From NCBI GenBank assembly GCA_029378245.1, contig JARKIF010000010.1:496001-560000 (forward strand): a stretch of 64,000 nucleotides of DNA. The letters are read 5' to 3'. Origin of the DNA: Roridomyces roridus (lineage: Eukaryota; Basidiomycota; Agaricomycetes; Agaricales; Mycenaceae). The notes below the pieces were generated by a model. The model did not search any database. It was given only the letters and a program-made list of their open reading frames with translations, and had not been told where the DNA came from. Within the stretch, counting starts at the first letter, position 1. Each line of letters opens with the position of its first letter. This document shows, in pieces, positions 22,725 through 34,961 of this stretch. A program made the position numbers and the translations under genes.

Positions 22725-24740
22725 TGGCGCAGACCAGGAAATTAGCATCAGCTCCCCCCACTGCTTCGCCTTTCGCTCCCGCGGCTACCAAACCCCCACC
22801 TCGGGCGCCAGCCACCGTATCAAACACTCCTCACAAGGTCAAAGTCGCCAGCGACTTTACCAAAGGACGATAGCAATACAAGAAGGAGAACATGGACTCG
22901 CTGCTGAAGGAGGAGATCGGTCTATACCCCAAAGACGTGCCCAACAACGACCTCCTTAAATTTCTCTTCCCCCCACCATTGCCTTTCGGAGAAGCTATCC
23001 CCATCCAAACTTCTGGCAGAGCTGTCCGCCGGCGACGAGCCTCTCTACGCTCGCGGCCAGTGGGTAGACTGCCCAGATCTCACCAAATCCTCAAAGGGCG
23101 GAGATCTCGAGAGGGATCTTGTTGCATTCTTGCAGAAATTCGGGGAACGCGTCGCCCAGCTCACTGGTACCGATGCCCCGAAACGTACAACGCCAACAAA
23201 CCTGTCGAGGATGCCCCAACACGAGGTCTCCCGACTTCTTCTTGAGCTCGGCGGTCGATAAGATCACATGGGACTGTGTTGACGTACACGGGGAGCTCAA
23301 GTGTTCTGCGTCCCGAGACAACCAGGACGAGGTGTTCCGACAGCTCCTCAACGGGGGCATACCTGATCTTTGCTTCACAAGACAACCGTCGATTTGTCGT
23401 GTCGCTCTGCTTTATGGCGCACGCTCTCCAGCTCTACATCTTCGATCGCGCCGGGCTGGTCACTTCATCCTCCTTCGACATTCACAAGGAACCAAAGCGT
23501 TTTATCCATGTCATCACGGCGCTGGTGTTTGCGGACGACCCCACTTTGTTGGGCTATGACACCTCGATCGTCGAGAGGAACGGCAGCCGTTTCATCACCG
23601 TCGATGGTACCGAGTACCAAATCGGCGACCCACTCTTCATCAGCGACGTCATCCGCGGTCGAGGCACGGTCTGCTGGCATGCTCGTCACGGCAACGAGGA
23701 CTTTGTTATCAAAGACACCTGGGCCGACAATTCGCGAGAGCACTCTGTAGCGGAGATTCTGCACAGAGCCGCGGGCATCGAAGGAGTGCCCAAGCGGATG
23801 CCGTCGTTCAGATTCACGGTGTCGAGGATTCCACCGCCACATTGCGTTCGCCTTCCGCCACAGGTCCGCAGAAGGCTCGTGATGTCGAACTATTGGACAC
23901 AATCGAGACGAGAATCCACCGTCGACTCGTTATCACGCCTTTGTGTTCATCGTTGCCCAATTTCGCGAATCGGAGGGAACTTCTTCCGATTTTCATTGAC
24001 GTGGTCACAGGTCAGTACCAGCGTACTCGTTTTGTTCCTGATGGTTGACCCTTCTGTCAGCTCATCGCGACCTGTGCGAGAATAAACGCATTGTTCACCG
24101 CGACATCAGCGTCAACAACTTCATGATTATGCCCCCTCCGACCGCCTCGCTTACCGACCAGCCGCAGCCCCCCACGGACGTAGCAGCTCCCGCGGCTGAT
24201 GCCTCGCAGGCAGTTGCGCCATCCGTTGCGTCCGCCCCTCGCCGTGGCATCATCATCGACTTTGACTATGCACTTATCATGGACCCTAATGCCAGCACGC
24301 ACAAGGTTGCAATTGGTCACCGGACGGTATGCCTTCCCTGTCTTTTCTTCTTCCGCCGTTAACTCGGGTCCAGGGCACTCTCCCTTTCATGGCGATAGAC
24401 GTGCTAATTCATGGCGGCAAGCTGCCCAAACATGAGCCCAGACACGACTTGGAGTCCATGCTCTACGTGCTCATCTGGATCTGTTTGCACTATGCTGGCC
24501 CCGGTGACGTCGAGCGTCACAACTTTGACATAACAAACTCGAAAATCGCAAACTGGGTGCAAGGAGACTACCAGTCGTGCGGGCACGCCAAATACTACGT
24601 CGTGGGAGAACCGGAAAGCTCAAGACATCTTCACAGTCGATAGAATGTAATGCACATTTTGAAAACTGGCACCACTAAGAGAAGACAACGAAGCTTCGGC
24701 CTGAAGATATTTGAATGCGTTCCCGAGCTTGAAAGTCGAG
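22725..24740 (+). pseudogene. FunK1-type (fungal) protein kinase pseudogene
   Basis: Blocks in order match basidiomycete FunK1 kinases: a Pro/Ala-rich start at 22725, SPDFFLSSAVDKITWDCVDV near 23230, FASQDNRRFVVSLCF near 23375, KEPKRFIHVITALVFAD near 23488, GRGTVCWHARH near 23660, the catalytic HRDIS.NN near 24096, DFDYA (in place of DFG) near 24258, and GTLPFMAIDVL near 24375. It cannot make an intact protein. TAG interrupts the first frame at 22872-22874, and frame changes occur near 23005, 23205-23235, 23352 and 23850. Two introns in the catalytic part still have good borders (about 24009-24058, and GTATGC..CCAG near 24326-24373). FunK1 genes are numerous in mushrooms and frequently decay. 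An assembly error could explain one shift but hardly all of them. Confidence 0.8.
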
Positions 24741-24777
24741 TGAAAGAAGAATTGAATTGGGGAATTGACCTAAACCT

Positions 24778-25866
24778 TCACTGCGCTATCTCAACGACCA
24801 ACTTCTTCGCACTGACACCCTTCCCCATGAGATCCACCGCTCCCTGAACCGCATCGAGACCCCGTCCGACCACCTCATACGGCGGCTTGCATTTCATACT
24901 CCCATCCGCCAAAGCCCCCTCCAACCAATCACCCCAAATCGCAGGAACCACTCCACTTTTGAAGCTTTCCCCGGGCATACAGTCACTAACCTCAATACCC
25001 TCAGGCCAGTCCGCAATGGGAGGGAATCCCAGAGGACGCGCAGTCCCGACATGCCGCCTCCCTCCAAGTCGCCCAGAAACAGCCGCGCATTGGAGGAGAA
25101 CAGAATCCGGCCTCGCGATGGCGCAGAACACGCCGGCCATGTCGCCCTTGTCCTTGAGGGTGTCGACGATATCGTCGACGACGCCGTCTTTGTTGTAGTC
25201 AAAGACGTATTCGGCGCCGATTTCACGGAGGAGGTCGAAATTCTTGGCACTCGCGGTCGCAGCGATGGTGTACCCAGCGGCTTTCGCAAGTTGGATGGCG
25301 CAAGCACCGACGCTGGAGGCGCCGCCCCAGACGAGCAGGATCTTGCCATTAGGCTTGTTTCCGCCGGGCTTGGGCAGGTCGAGCGCCAGAGTAGTCTGTA
25401 GATTTATTAGAACCGTTGGAATTGAGAGAACCCAGACACATACCTTCTCGAACAAGCTGTACGCAGCAGTGGTCATCCCCAGACCCAAAACAGACCCCTC
25501 GTTGAAAGTAACGTGGTCCGGAATCTTGGCTGCGATGGAGGGGATAGCATACAGTTGGAACCCGCCCAGCGCGGATCCTTCCGAGCGAAGGCCAGTGACG
25601 CGCTCTCCAACCTTGAAGCGCGTATTGTCAGGCCCGACAGCATGGACGACTCCAGCGAGGTCATAACCAGGCACATAGGGGTACCCGTCTGCTGGGACCA
25701 AGATACCCATATACTGTATGGCGGGGTCGATTGGATTAAGAGCGGCCGAATGGACTTGAACGACGACCTCGCTGCCCTGGGGAGTAGGCATAGGCGCCGG
25801 TCCTACTTGGAGGGGGCGTGCCTTGACGGCGGTGAGGAAAGCAGCTTGGTTCTCGATGGTAGACAT
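24778..25866 (-). CDS. zinc-independent MDR-family enoyl reductase / quinone oxidoreductase-like
   Basis: Two exons, 25866-25444 and 25395-24778, 346 residues. The N-terminal GroES-like part carries ALNPIDPAIQ and YVPGYDLAGVV, the nucleotide-binding part carries LLVWGGASSVGACAIQLAKA near residue 170, and NFDLLREIGAEYVFDYNKD follows. This is the fungal 'trans-enoyl reductase/ToxD-like' branch of medium-chain dehydrogenases, which use NADPH to reduce enones or quinones. The Cys/His set of the catalytic zinc is absent, as usual in this branch. The 48-nt intron (25396-25443) has good GT-AG ends but is a multiple of three without a stop, so retaining it would insert 16 residues. No biosynthetic cluster surrounds it, so the substrate cannot be inferred. 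Confidence 0.88.
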   Translation of the reverse strand: MSTIENQAAFLTAVKARPLQVGPAPMPTPQGSEVVVQVHSAALNPIDPAIQYMGILVPADGYPYVPGYDLAGVVHAVGPDNTRFKVGERVTGLRSEGSALGGFQLYAIPSIAAKIPDHVTFNEGSVLGLGMTTAAYSLFEKVCVWVLSIPTVLINLQTTLALDLPKPGGNKPNGKILLVWGGASSVGACAIQLAKAAGYTIAATASAKNFDLLREIGAEYVFDYNKDGVVDDIVDTLKDKGDMAGVFCAIARPDSVLLQCAAVSGRLGGRRHVGTARPLGFPPIADWPEGIEVSDCMPGESFKSGVVPAIWGDWLEGALADGSMKCKPPYEVVGRGLDAVQGAVDLMGKGVSAKKLVVEIAQ

Positions 25867-27820
25867 GGATGGATGGCAAGCATGGCAGTCTTGAGGGACC
25901 TTTTATTTCGAGCACTTGAGAGGGCCATTGGTAATGTTCGGAAGACAACCGAGAGGTGCGGCGCGCTCTTGGGAGGATGCAAAATGCGGCACGGTTGTTC
26001 TTCCGTGAAGAGTAATGCTGATGACATCACGGATAGCCAGCCGGCCGTGATACTTACAAGTTGTATAGTACAATTGACGAAAGGGATTGAAATTTGGAGC
26101 TTGGAGTTTGCAAGAGGCCCGCTGTCGAGGTTTGGCACATAAACGTATCGATATCCGTCAAAGAGGCACAAATAACTTTGATGCGTTCACCCCACGCAAG
26201 TTCATTTTGTACTATCGCACTGCTACGCCTGCTTTTTCTGCAACCCCTTGAGCAACTAGTCTTTGACCCACGGGGAAAAGAAGTTGGGCAAATTGGGTGA
26301 CCTGCGACCCTCGCCGCCGACCCATTTTGCGCCTTGCGCCACCTCGCGGGGCCGTTCGGGCTCCCAGGAGGAATTTCGAACATGCGCGACTTTCACGAGA
26401 CCGAGTACTTTGTTTGTGGTGGTGTTGGGTCAGGAGGAAATGATGGACTGGGATTACGATAATTCGAAATAAAAACAGAAGGCCCTGGAGGGGGGGATTA
26501 TCCTCAACTGCGGGCGGGAGATTGCCGCGATACAGCCATAAGTAGGTCCTGGCCAGGGACCCATGAGTGATGCCGTATCGGGGCTTGCTGCCTTTTAGAA
26601 GCGACTAAGGGGGTTCGAACCCGTAACCTCGTGTGATCCCGAGGTGGCTGGTTGAGGGCGGTGCCAGTTTACAACTCAGCCAATACGCTTGAAAATGTGC
26701 TGAGAAAACTTGAACAGATGCAGTGCGGGGAAACTTGCGAGCGTTCAACGGGCGTGAGGGGTCCGTTGACGCGAGTTCCTAGCGGTCTTGAACCCTGCGA
26801 GAATACTGATAGAGAATTTTCGACGCCGATGTGAGACTCCGTGCTTTTCGACGCATCTAGGGTTCCGGAGTATGAGGGTTTCATGGTGATGGGATGACCA
26901 GGAGGTGAGAACGGCAGGGAGAACACGCAGACAAGCCAAGCTCACTGCGCGACTCCATGAGTCCTGCAAATTTATTTCCCGAGGTTCCTGGGCCAAAGAA
27001 TGTCGAACAAACACCCCAAGTAAGTGCTTCCAATATAAAGTTACTTCCAACGAATTGAGGAATTCCAGTGCAGAACAAGTCGCTTGCAGTGTCGGAGACG
27101 CATCGGTAGCTTCTCCCGAGGACCTCCCTGTATCCGCCAGTGGGCATGCAGAATTCGGCAGAGCGGAAACACTCCCGATGTTCCCGTTGGAGGCTTCGGG
27201 TACGTTAGAGCACATAGCAATTATCGTGGCCATTTTGCCTCAAGAAAATTTCGACATGGCCCAATGGGTGGTGGTGGTAGGAGATAAAAGCCGGGAATTG
27301 TTTGACTTTGTTTATCGAACCTTGACTCGGCCGTCCATCTCACTCCGCCGCGCCTCCAGACCGGCATCTATGAACGTACACATTACCGTCATGAGAACTG
27401 GGCCTCGAATAAGTTTCGAAGAGACGACTACCGGAAGCTATTGGGCCGGCAACTTCGCCACGACGCCAACATCCGCTGTGGCTTTTTTCGGGTGTTTCTT
27501 AGCCCCAGAGCGCAACCTCGGACCTGAATATTGCTTCAATCCAGGCAAGAGAAGGCAAGAGACCGCGTCTTAACGCTATCTGGCCTCATGGGAGCGTGCG
27601 CGATGTGGCGCACAATTGAATGGTGACGCCAACGTCGCTTGCTGAGGTGCGCATTGGGCTCTGCGGCGATAAGATTACCGGCCGCGGTGAGATTCCCAGA
27701 TGTCGGCCCCTTGCAAAATGAATGGATACTTATAAAAGGAGGACGACTCCAAGTGATCTGTCTGCATATGTGCCTTCATTAAAGCTTTATTCCTCGAGTT
27801 GTTAAGGCTTTGCCTTCCCC
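25867..27820. other. about 2-kb gap, no supported gene
   Basis: Frames exist on both strands near 26745-27573, the longest being 222 codons at 26905 (+). They overlap each other and show no domain or consistent codon bias. A GGTTCGAACCC T-arm-like motif occurs near 26612 without a complete tRNA around it. Confidence 0.4.
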
Positions 27821-29285
27821 ATGGCCACTAGTCTCCCAGCCCTGTACGATGGCCAGATTCTCGCGGTAAGCCTGTGCCCTACTTTTTCGTTTCCCTTCTC
27901 TCAACCCCCCGGCCAGTACATTACCGGTAAGCCCCTAATCCCTGAATTTTCCTTCCACAAAATGCTGAGAAAAAATAGTCGCTGCCTTTGCTCTTCTGGT
28001 CCGTCGAACCGCCAACTACGCGGCCTCTTGCTCATTAACTACCTTGGCAGGTATACGATAGCTGCTTGACCATGGGCCAGGAGGTAAGCTCGTTGTCCTC
28101 CTTCTCTCAGTCGATTCGGCCTCTTATTCGTATCAGTACCAATACATTTGGAGATCCAAAAACGGGCCAATCAAAGCCCTATATGTGATCACTCGGTACA
28201 GTACGTTCATAACATCGTTAATGGCTCTAGAAAGTACGTAACGCGGAACTTCCGCTTCCCCTGAGTCCTGACTGACTGCCTGGATAACAGCACATTTCAG
28301 TTGGGGGGAGCACAGTCCCGCTACATGTCGAGCCCTTCTTCGGTTCACGACAGTGTTTACTGGGTTTGGAATTGGGGTGACCGAAGTCATTCTGTTCATC
28401 CGGACCTACGCGTTGTGTGGCAGACCAAAAAAACTGATCGTTCTCTTCGTTGTCTTGTGGGTGGTAAGTTGTTCGCCTTTTTTCCCTGTGCGCTCTTCAA
28501 AAATGTTTGTTAGGTTATCGGTGGCCTCAACATCTGGGGTCTAGTCAAATGGTCTCAAACGCTTTCAATCGACTGTACGTTGCCACTCTGCGCCTTTTGG
28601 GCTGTTTGTTAATTGAACCAACAGCCGAGCCATTTACAAAGTGCAATTTGGAAGATTCGAGCAATTTCATACTCGTATGCTATGGATCGAGGCTCGTTGG
28701 AGAGACAAGTCAGTAATTATTTCGATTCCCGTGGTTCTTTGACAGACTAGCCAGTCATTGCCGCGTTGACGATATCAAAATGTAATGCTCTTCCAACGCA
28801 TCCTGGCATTGTTCGCTCATCGTTCGATAGATTGGCCGATCGCGTGGCCACTCGCCCGAAGCTCACCTCTCGTCGCTACGTTTTACCAGGACGGTAGCTC
28901 GCTCCGTTTCAGGACTGACTGCAGCACTGACGGACCTTGTAGGCATTCTATGGTATCTCGCGATGGTCTGTGCGTATCTGTTTCTTTTGTTCTGTCTCTC
29001 GCAGGCTTATTGTTCCTGAAAAGCGGTCTTGGTTATCAACGTTGTGCTACAAAGTGTCGCTCGGCCGTCGTTGAAATTTCTCGCTGAGGCGTACGTGTTT
29101 CGATTCTGTTCCTTCGACATCATGTAGTCCGACTTACTCATCCGTTCTCCAGACCAATGCGCGTCTTGCACGCCGTCTTGGCGTGTCGGTTGGTCCTTCA
29201 TGTGCGTGTGACTGCAGATGAGGAGCCGACGGTTCAGAGTTGGCCATGGCACGAAAGTGAGTCTAGTCGGTCAACGTGTATCTAG
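27821..29285 (+). CDS. DUF6533-like seven-helix membrane protein, paralogue 1
   Basis: Thirteen exons: 27821-27865, 27917-27926, 27979-27998, 28051-28083, 28137-28233, 28291-28463, 28514-28574, 28625-28708, 28755-28781, 28831-28893, 28943-28969, 29024-29090, 29153-29285; 279 residues. The N-terminus has the DUF6533 pattern (VAAFALLVYDSCLTMGQE, then YIWRSK and ITRYSTF). Membrane segments follow through FTGFGIGVTEVILFIRTYAL, IVLFVVLWVV and LVATFYQDGILWYLAMV. Exons as small as 10 nt were placed by comparing the three paralogues in this window (42358 and 51780). Compared with those, three introns are missing here. The family is abundant in mushrooms; its function is unknown. Confidence 0.82.
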
Positions 29286-29968
29286 GGAGGGGATGACGAA
29301 GGTGTACGAGTCTTTTTTTCGTTGTTTATTACCACTCGCACTGCTGGAAGTGTGGTTTCCGAGCTACAAGAACCGTGAACGGTGTGCTTTTCGCACGAAA
29401 TCAACTGCTTACACTGTACTTTGAGGCGTGAATCAAATGCCAAGTTACCGGTTCCTGGTAAAATCGAGGTCAGGTGTCCAACTTTCTGGTCCAACTTGAA
29501 CTTCGTTCAACTCTCCACTTCCGATCTCGTGATGATGGCCGTAGCTCCTTGCCGCCCCCGACTGGTGATGCGCTGGTCCGAACCTGTCGCGAGCGCGTCG
29601 ATTCGTGTACGGCATTTCTCAGCAGCGTATGTACGCGTCCTGGACCAAGCAGTATGTTTGAGCATCCCGTAAAAGGCCTCTGGCCGTGGGCAGCACCGAA
29701 CGTCGGGGAGACCACCATTCCCATGGCTACTCAGTCGCTGAGCAGAAACCCGGGCCCATGTCAATGATGCTTTTATCGTGAGGTTCTTCTGTGAAAGTCT
29801 CTGGCTCGATTGGCAGCCTGCCGGCCACAGTCCGCAGCATGGGATGTCCTGCAGTGCAACGTCGGGCATTGACAGGTACCGTGCCGCACAGCGGCAGCCG
29901 TGCTGAGCGGCGGATCGCCTCGGCTGTCATGGATGGAAAAGTTGAATGTGGTCACTTGACAGTTGAGG
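29286..29968. other. intergenic, no gene seen
   Basis: No domain-bearing frame on either strand. The last seven bases (29962-29968, GTTGAGG) are the left target duplication of the following element. Confidence 0.4.
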
Positions 29969-31448
29969 CCCAGTGAAAACCTGGTATCAGGAAATATCGC
30001 CGGGCATCAGGAAGTATCGGCTGAGCTTGGATGGTATCGTTTCGGGATGTTTGGATTCGAAAAGTATCGCCTGGGCTCGTGTATGCATTTTAGAGATAGC
30101 TACTAGCATGAGTAGAGAATATGAATCTGCTGGGCTCGTCGACCGATCGAGTCATATCAAGTCCCGGAAGCGAGCGGAGTTTGAAAGACTTCCTTTGCTC
30201 CACACCACCACCATGCTCTGCCCTACCGTCCTCCTCCCGCTCTCGCACAACACCCTCTCGCCTCTCGCCTCAGCCACAGCTCGCTATGTCATCGTGGCCA
30301 GCCAAGCTTGCAGAAGATGGGGTCACCTTTCCACACCGCACCGTCGTGCAATCGCGACGGGTTACTTGACGAGAGCAGAGGGAATCCGTGCGTGTTGCCT
30401 TTCTCGTTCCACTATTGCTACTGATAGTCCAGCGAGGGAAGGCAGTGACGTCTACGGCCCATGCAGTTGGCTCAAGAACCTGCGAGCAGGGTACGTTCTC
30501 TTACATTCGCGGTGTCTTACTCTGCGCTGCAGGCTACCCGTTGCTGTGTGTGGTTCCTTCCTCCCGCTCCTTCCTCCCTCGCTTCCTTCCTCCCTCGCTT
30601 CCTTCCTCCCTCGCTTCCGACTCCTTTCGGTTGTCCACACCGCCGTCTCGACCGTCGCCTGGACGGACAACGCAATCCCTCCGATAAGCTTATCACCTTC
30701 ATCAAGCTCTGAGCTCCCTGAGCCCCGCCTTCGATTGCCGAGCGAGATCCCATCCAGTTACCTCGGTCGTCTCCGTGGACTCGGGTGCGTCGCTGAGCTA
30801 AACGGCTCTGCTTGGTTCTTTTCTGACGCGTACTGACTACTCCAAGCCATGTAGAAATACGACGACGACGACTCACTGTGCCTGGTGCGTTCTGGTTGGG
30901 TCGCGCATTGGTCTTTACTCACATGCCTTTCAGGTGCTTCTCCGTTGGGCTTCTCACCGTCTCATAGCCTCCTTCGTGCGGCGTAATGGGACGAGGGCGA
31001 CCTGCAACTGCCTCTGCGTCTCATGCCATTCTCTGCCCTTGATCTCGCACTCTCGTTCCTCGCAACACCACGCTTGGCGACCGCTCGACATCTTCACCTT
31101 CCGAGATGAGGGATATGGAGTGCGTAGCTTGGCGAGCCGCGAGCGTGCGCCGTGCGGACCGCGGGGTGCTGCTGGGTAGCGCGGGCGGGCCTGTAGGTAG
31201 CAGAATGTATGGTATATGTATAGGAAATATATGCACTTTTAGCCCATTCGATACTGCACGATACCACAAGATACCAGAGCAAAGAACACATCATTTCTTA
31301 CCCATTAGTGCATCCTGTGGCATCCTGTGGTATCGTCCGGGATCGGACTGTATAATTCTGGCCAATTGTACAAGTGCGAGACCACGCGAGCCCTGCCGAT
31401 ACCACAGGAGGATTTCGTGAGCCCCCGCGAGACCTAGTTTTCACTGGG
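29969..31448. mobile_element. 1.48-kb terminal-inverted-repeat element, copy 1
   Basis: Begins CCCAGTGAAAACCTGGTATC and ends with the near complement (GACCTAGTTTTCACTGGG). It is flanked by direct GTTGAGG repeats (29962-29968 and 31449-31455), a 7-bp target duplication. It shares most of its length with 35598-37045. No transposase is recognisable, so it is non-autonomous. A CTTCCTCCCTCG tandem repeat (about 30561-30617) is specific to this copy. TIR starting near CAGTG and a 7-8-bp duplication suggest the hAT group, but this is tentative. Confidence 0.9.
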
Positions 31449-31455
31449 GTTGAGG

Positions 31456-32142
31456 TCAAAAGTTGATTTCGGGAGTTAGAATAAAGAACGATAATAAATG
31501 TCATAAAGGTGGACTGTATCAGTAACTCATATACCTGGCTTGTATAAACAGTGCTCGTCGATTTCTGCCAGGGACGGTCTGGCAAGGTTTTTCAACCGTC
31601 AACATTCAACGATGTTCATCCTTCGCCGCGGCCAACACAGCGGCGAACCAAGTGGTCGGATCATTTTCTGATGACTTGGACTGGCTTTCTTCCTTCCTCC
31701 GCCGAACTCCCACGGAGTCCCCAAGTTCCTTCCACGGCGTCCTCAGGCTCAAAGGCGGCATCTTGGATCCGTGTCGACGCGTCTGACGCGTCCTGCACCT
31801 CGGCCCCCTAGTCTTGAAGAACAACACATAGTGTCGTGTTCACGCTCGTCGTGTGTTCTGCTTTCCACAAAATTTGATTGCGTCAGTGCCAAGGTTACGC
31901 GACGCGATCACGAGCCTTCCCACCCGCGCCACAATTTACTGTCTCTCTCACCCAACTCTCACCGATCAGTTTTAGTAAGTACAAATGAAGACTTCCAAAA
32001 TACACCACATGACACCTACGGGTGAAATGTGATGCGGGGAATGGAATGACAACTACGGGACCGTCCCCACAGATCTAGCCCAGTATACCCTAGTATACCC
32101 GGTAGTACCTTCTCACCACCCACCCACTTACACTCACCCACC
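31456..32142. other. intergenic / promoter side of the next gene
   Basis: No gene resolved. The tandem CCAGTATACCC/CTAGTATACCC lies at about 32080-32100, some 45 bp ahead of the start codon of the homogentisate dioxygenase gene. Confidence 0.4.
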
Positions 32143-34297
32143 ATGACCACTCCTGGAGCGACTGCGCGCGGGTCGTTTGCGACCAAGGCGACAGAGAAGG
32201 ATCCGTACCAGTACCAGGTCTGTCGTCGTCGTCCTCGGGTATCGTTGAACTGAATCCTTTCTCGTTGTAGGTCGGGTTCGGGAATCGCTTTGCGTCGGAG
32301 GCCATGTCAGTCTCTTGCCTTGTGCATGCAGCTTTAATGCTCAGACGAATCCACCCATCTTTCCAGCCCAGGTGTTCTTCCGGAAGGACAAAACTCGCCA
32401 CAGAAAGTCAAGTATGAGCTATATGCCGAAGGGGTGCGTGCGTGCTATATGGTCAACCTTGGAACTGAACGCCGTTGCCGTGGTGAAAGGTGACCGGGTC
32501 CTCGTTCGTTGCGCCGCGGGCAGAGAACCAGAACGCGTGAGTACTTTATTTCTCGAGCTTGTCGTCTGTCGCGGCTGATCAGTTTGTTTTCTCATGCAGC
32601 TGGCTTTATCGGGTCAGTTTTGCCCGCGCTCATGCGGGGATCCGCTGATTGGATTCCTTTTTTCTTGGTTAGATCCGTCCCTCTGTTGCACACCAAGGAT
32701 TCACTAGGCTCCCCGATAACCCTGACGTCAGTTTTGATTCCCCGCTCCTCTTCTGTCTGTTCATTCTTGTTGATTTTTGAACGTACAGCTCGAATCAAAC
32801 TTCTCACCATTGAACACCAAGGTCCACGTGAGCCCCACACAACTCGCATGGCACCCCTTCGACCTCCCATCGGAATCCGAGCGCGTGGATTTCGTAGATG
32901 GGCTCAAGACGCTCGCAGGCAACGGCGATCCGACATTGAAAGAGGGGCTGGCGATTCACATCTACGTGGCTAATACGTCGATGGAGAAGAAGGCGTTTTG
33001 TAATAATGATGGGGATATGCTCATCTTGCCGCAGCAGGGACGGCTTGATGTGCAGACTGAGTTTGGGAAGTAAGTTCAAGTTGTTGCTGTTGTTGGCTTG
33101 TTGAAATGGACTGACGCGATCAACTTGAAGGATGATGGTACGCTCCGGCGAGTTGTTGGTTATTCAGCGGGGGATGAAGTTCAAGGTTGGGCTACCCGAT
33201 GGACCCTCCAGAGGATGTGAGTTGATTCGTTTCTGTTCAAATAGGATGGCTGATTGGTTGCAAGACATCCAGGAAATTTTCGGTAGTCATTACCAGCTCC
33301 CGGAATTGGGCCCGTTGGGAGGCTTTGGATTGGCCAATATGCGCGACTTTGAGAGCCCCATTGCGAGCTTTGATATCGACCAGAGTGCTTGGCAGAGTGA
33401 GTTCCTCCCTTTTTTGGTTTTAACCTTAAATTTCTCATGGACGTACACAGTCACTTACAAGTATGGTTGAAATCCTCTGTCCTTGAAAAGGAGTTAATCG
33501 GATGCTAGGGTTTGTGGTCAGCTGTTCGCATGCTCGCAGGAGCACACTCCATTCGACGTCGTTGCTTGGCACGGAAAGTGCGTATACCCCCATCCTTGGT
33601 TGGTTGAAAAAAATGTTGAATTCTTCGTTTAGCTATGTGCCATACAAATACGCGATGGAGAAATTCGTCAACGTTGGCAGTATTTCCAAAGACCACATCG
33701 ATCCCTCAATCTTCTGCGTCCTCACCGCAAAGTCCAAAGCCCCGGGCGTCCCTCTTGCGGATTTCCTCATCTTTAGTCCAAGATGGGATGTTGCGTCGCA
33801 TACTTTCCGGCCGCCTGTGAGTGCTTCAAAGTTTCATTTTCTTTTACTTCTTTGTTGCTGATTCGTGGTTAGTACTACCACCGCAATTCGTCTACAGAAT
33901 TCATGGGCTTGTTGTACGGTGTGTATGGTGGACGGAGTGACGGATTCCAGCCTGGGGGCGCGAGTTATGAGACTGGCTTCTGTCCTCATGGAGTCAGCTA
34001 CGACGAGTGGAGCAAGGCGTCGAATATGGATTTGCAGCCCATGCGGATTAGTGAGGGGACCATCGGTGCGCTTTCTCGTTCTCCAACAGGATTCAAGCTG
34101 ACATTGAACTCGTAGCATTCATGTTCGAATCGAGCATGATGTTTACGATCACTGATTTCGCAATGAAGAGGTCCGGGAAGTTGCATGAACACGAGCCCAA
34201 AATGTGGGATAATCTCAAGGCTAATTTCATGAACCACCTTGATGAGGTGAATGCGGATTTGAAAGCTGCGGGGCTTCCTGATTTGAACAACCAGTAG
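32143..34297 (+). CDS. hmgA: homogentisate 1,2-dioxygenase
   Basis: Fourteen exons: 32143-32217, 32271-32305, 32367-32433, 32490-32536, 32600-32612, 32673-32726, 32789-33069, 33131-33216, 33265-33396, 33451-33460, 33509-33577, 33633-33816, 33873-34065, 34116-34297; 475 residues, close to the family length. The enzyme opens the ring of homogentisate to maleylacetoacetate in tyrosine and phenylalanine breakdown, using non-haem iron. Hallmarks: [13 protein letters not shown] near the start, [22 protein letters not shown], and NYVPYKY. The iron ligands of the human enzyme are matched by PPYYHRN (His), STEFMG (Glu) and CPHG (second His). The smallest exons (10 and 13 nt) are required to keep conserved sequence in frame. 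Other pathway genes are not in the window. Confidence 0.95.
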
Positions 34298-34414
34298 CTT
34301 GAGTGGAATTGTAACTCTATCGTGTATGTACATTCTATATGAGATCCATTTTTACGACTTTCTTTAAAGGAGAGTCGAAGTCAATCCATATTGAGCGGGT
34401 TGGTTTCCCTGGAA

Positions 34415-34961
34415 TCAAATCAACGAGGGATTCCAAGTAAGTAAGGACTGGCTACGCACGGGCGGACAGGTGTTGGCGGTCTCTACGACTGCGAGGTACA
34501 TCGGCGATCCAATAGCGGACTCGGGGACCTCGGGGATGGTGAGCGTCGCCGGGGGAGGGGGCGCTGATCCCGGGAGGGGTTTCAACCCTGCGCATATGAT
34601 CAGCATTTCAACCTTATAGTAAAAAGCCTTTCTCACCGAAATTCGGAATCAAGAATAACCCATAAGAGTACAGCGCGTCGGTGAATTGACCCGTTGCGTT
34701 GAGATTACCGGTCGTAGGCGCGTAGTCGAGAAGCCACACTGTGATGGGGGTGTACCCGCCCTCGCACCAGTTGGAGTCTTGGTAGGCGAAGGGGAAGGAC
34801 GTCCCTGGGACGAGGGGGCTGGGAAGGGTGGTGGAGTCGGCCGTGGGTTGGGTGATGGTTCCGTGTTGGGAGACGATGACCCGCGGGAGCCTCAGGTTTC
34901 CTGGGGCTGCAGAGGCGACAGCGGTGAAGATGGAGAGGAATGAGAGGGTGTTGAAATGCAT
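34415..34961 (-). CDS. small secreted protein, 165 aa
   Basis: Two exons: 34961-34637 and 34587-34415. I chose the Met that begins a clear signal peptide (MHFNTLSFLSIFTAVASAAP, cleavage likely after residue 18-20) rather than an upstream in-frame Met. The mature part starts NLRLPRVIVSQHGTITQPTA and contains a single Cys in NWCEGGYTPI and another in NTCPPV, then a Pro-rich stretch (PGSAPPPPATLTIPEVPES). The intron joins NFG to LKPLPGS. I do not recognise a catalytic domain. Its stop lies about 120 bp beyond that of the dioxygenase gene, so the two genes are convergent. Confidence 0.7.

Noticed and set aside
26590..26690. tRNA-like sequence on the minus strand (GGGTTCGAACCC T-arm, CCTCG/CGAGG stem)
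   Set aside because: No 5' strand complementary to the acceptor end is present, the D-arm spacing is wrong and the putative anticodon loop has eight bases. At best a tRNA relic.
29973..30836. 287-codon ORF in the TIR element
   Set aside because: It begins in the terminal repeat, has no domain and is not kept open in the second copy.
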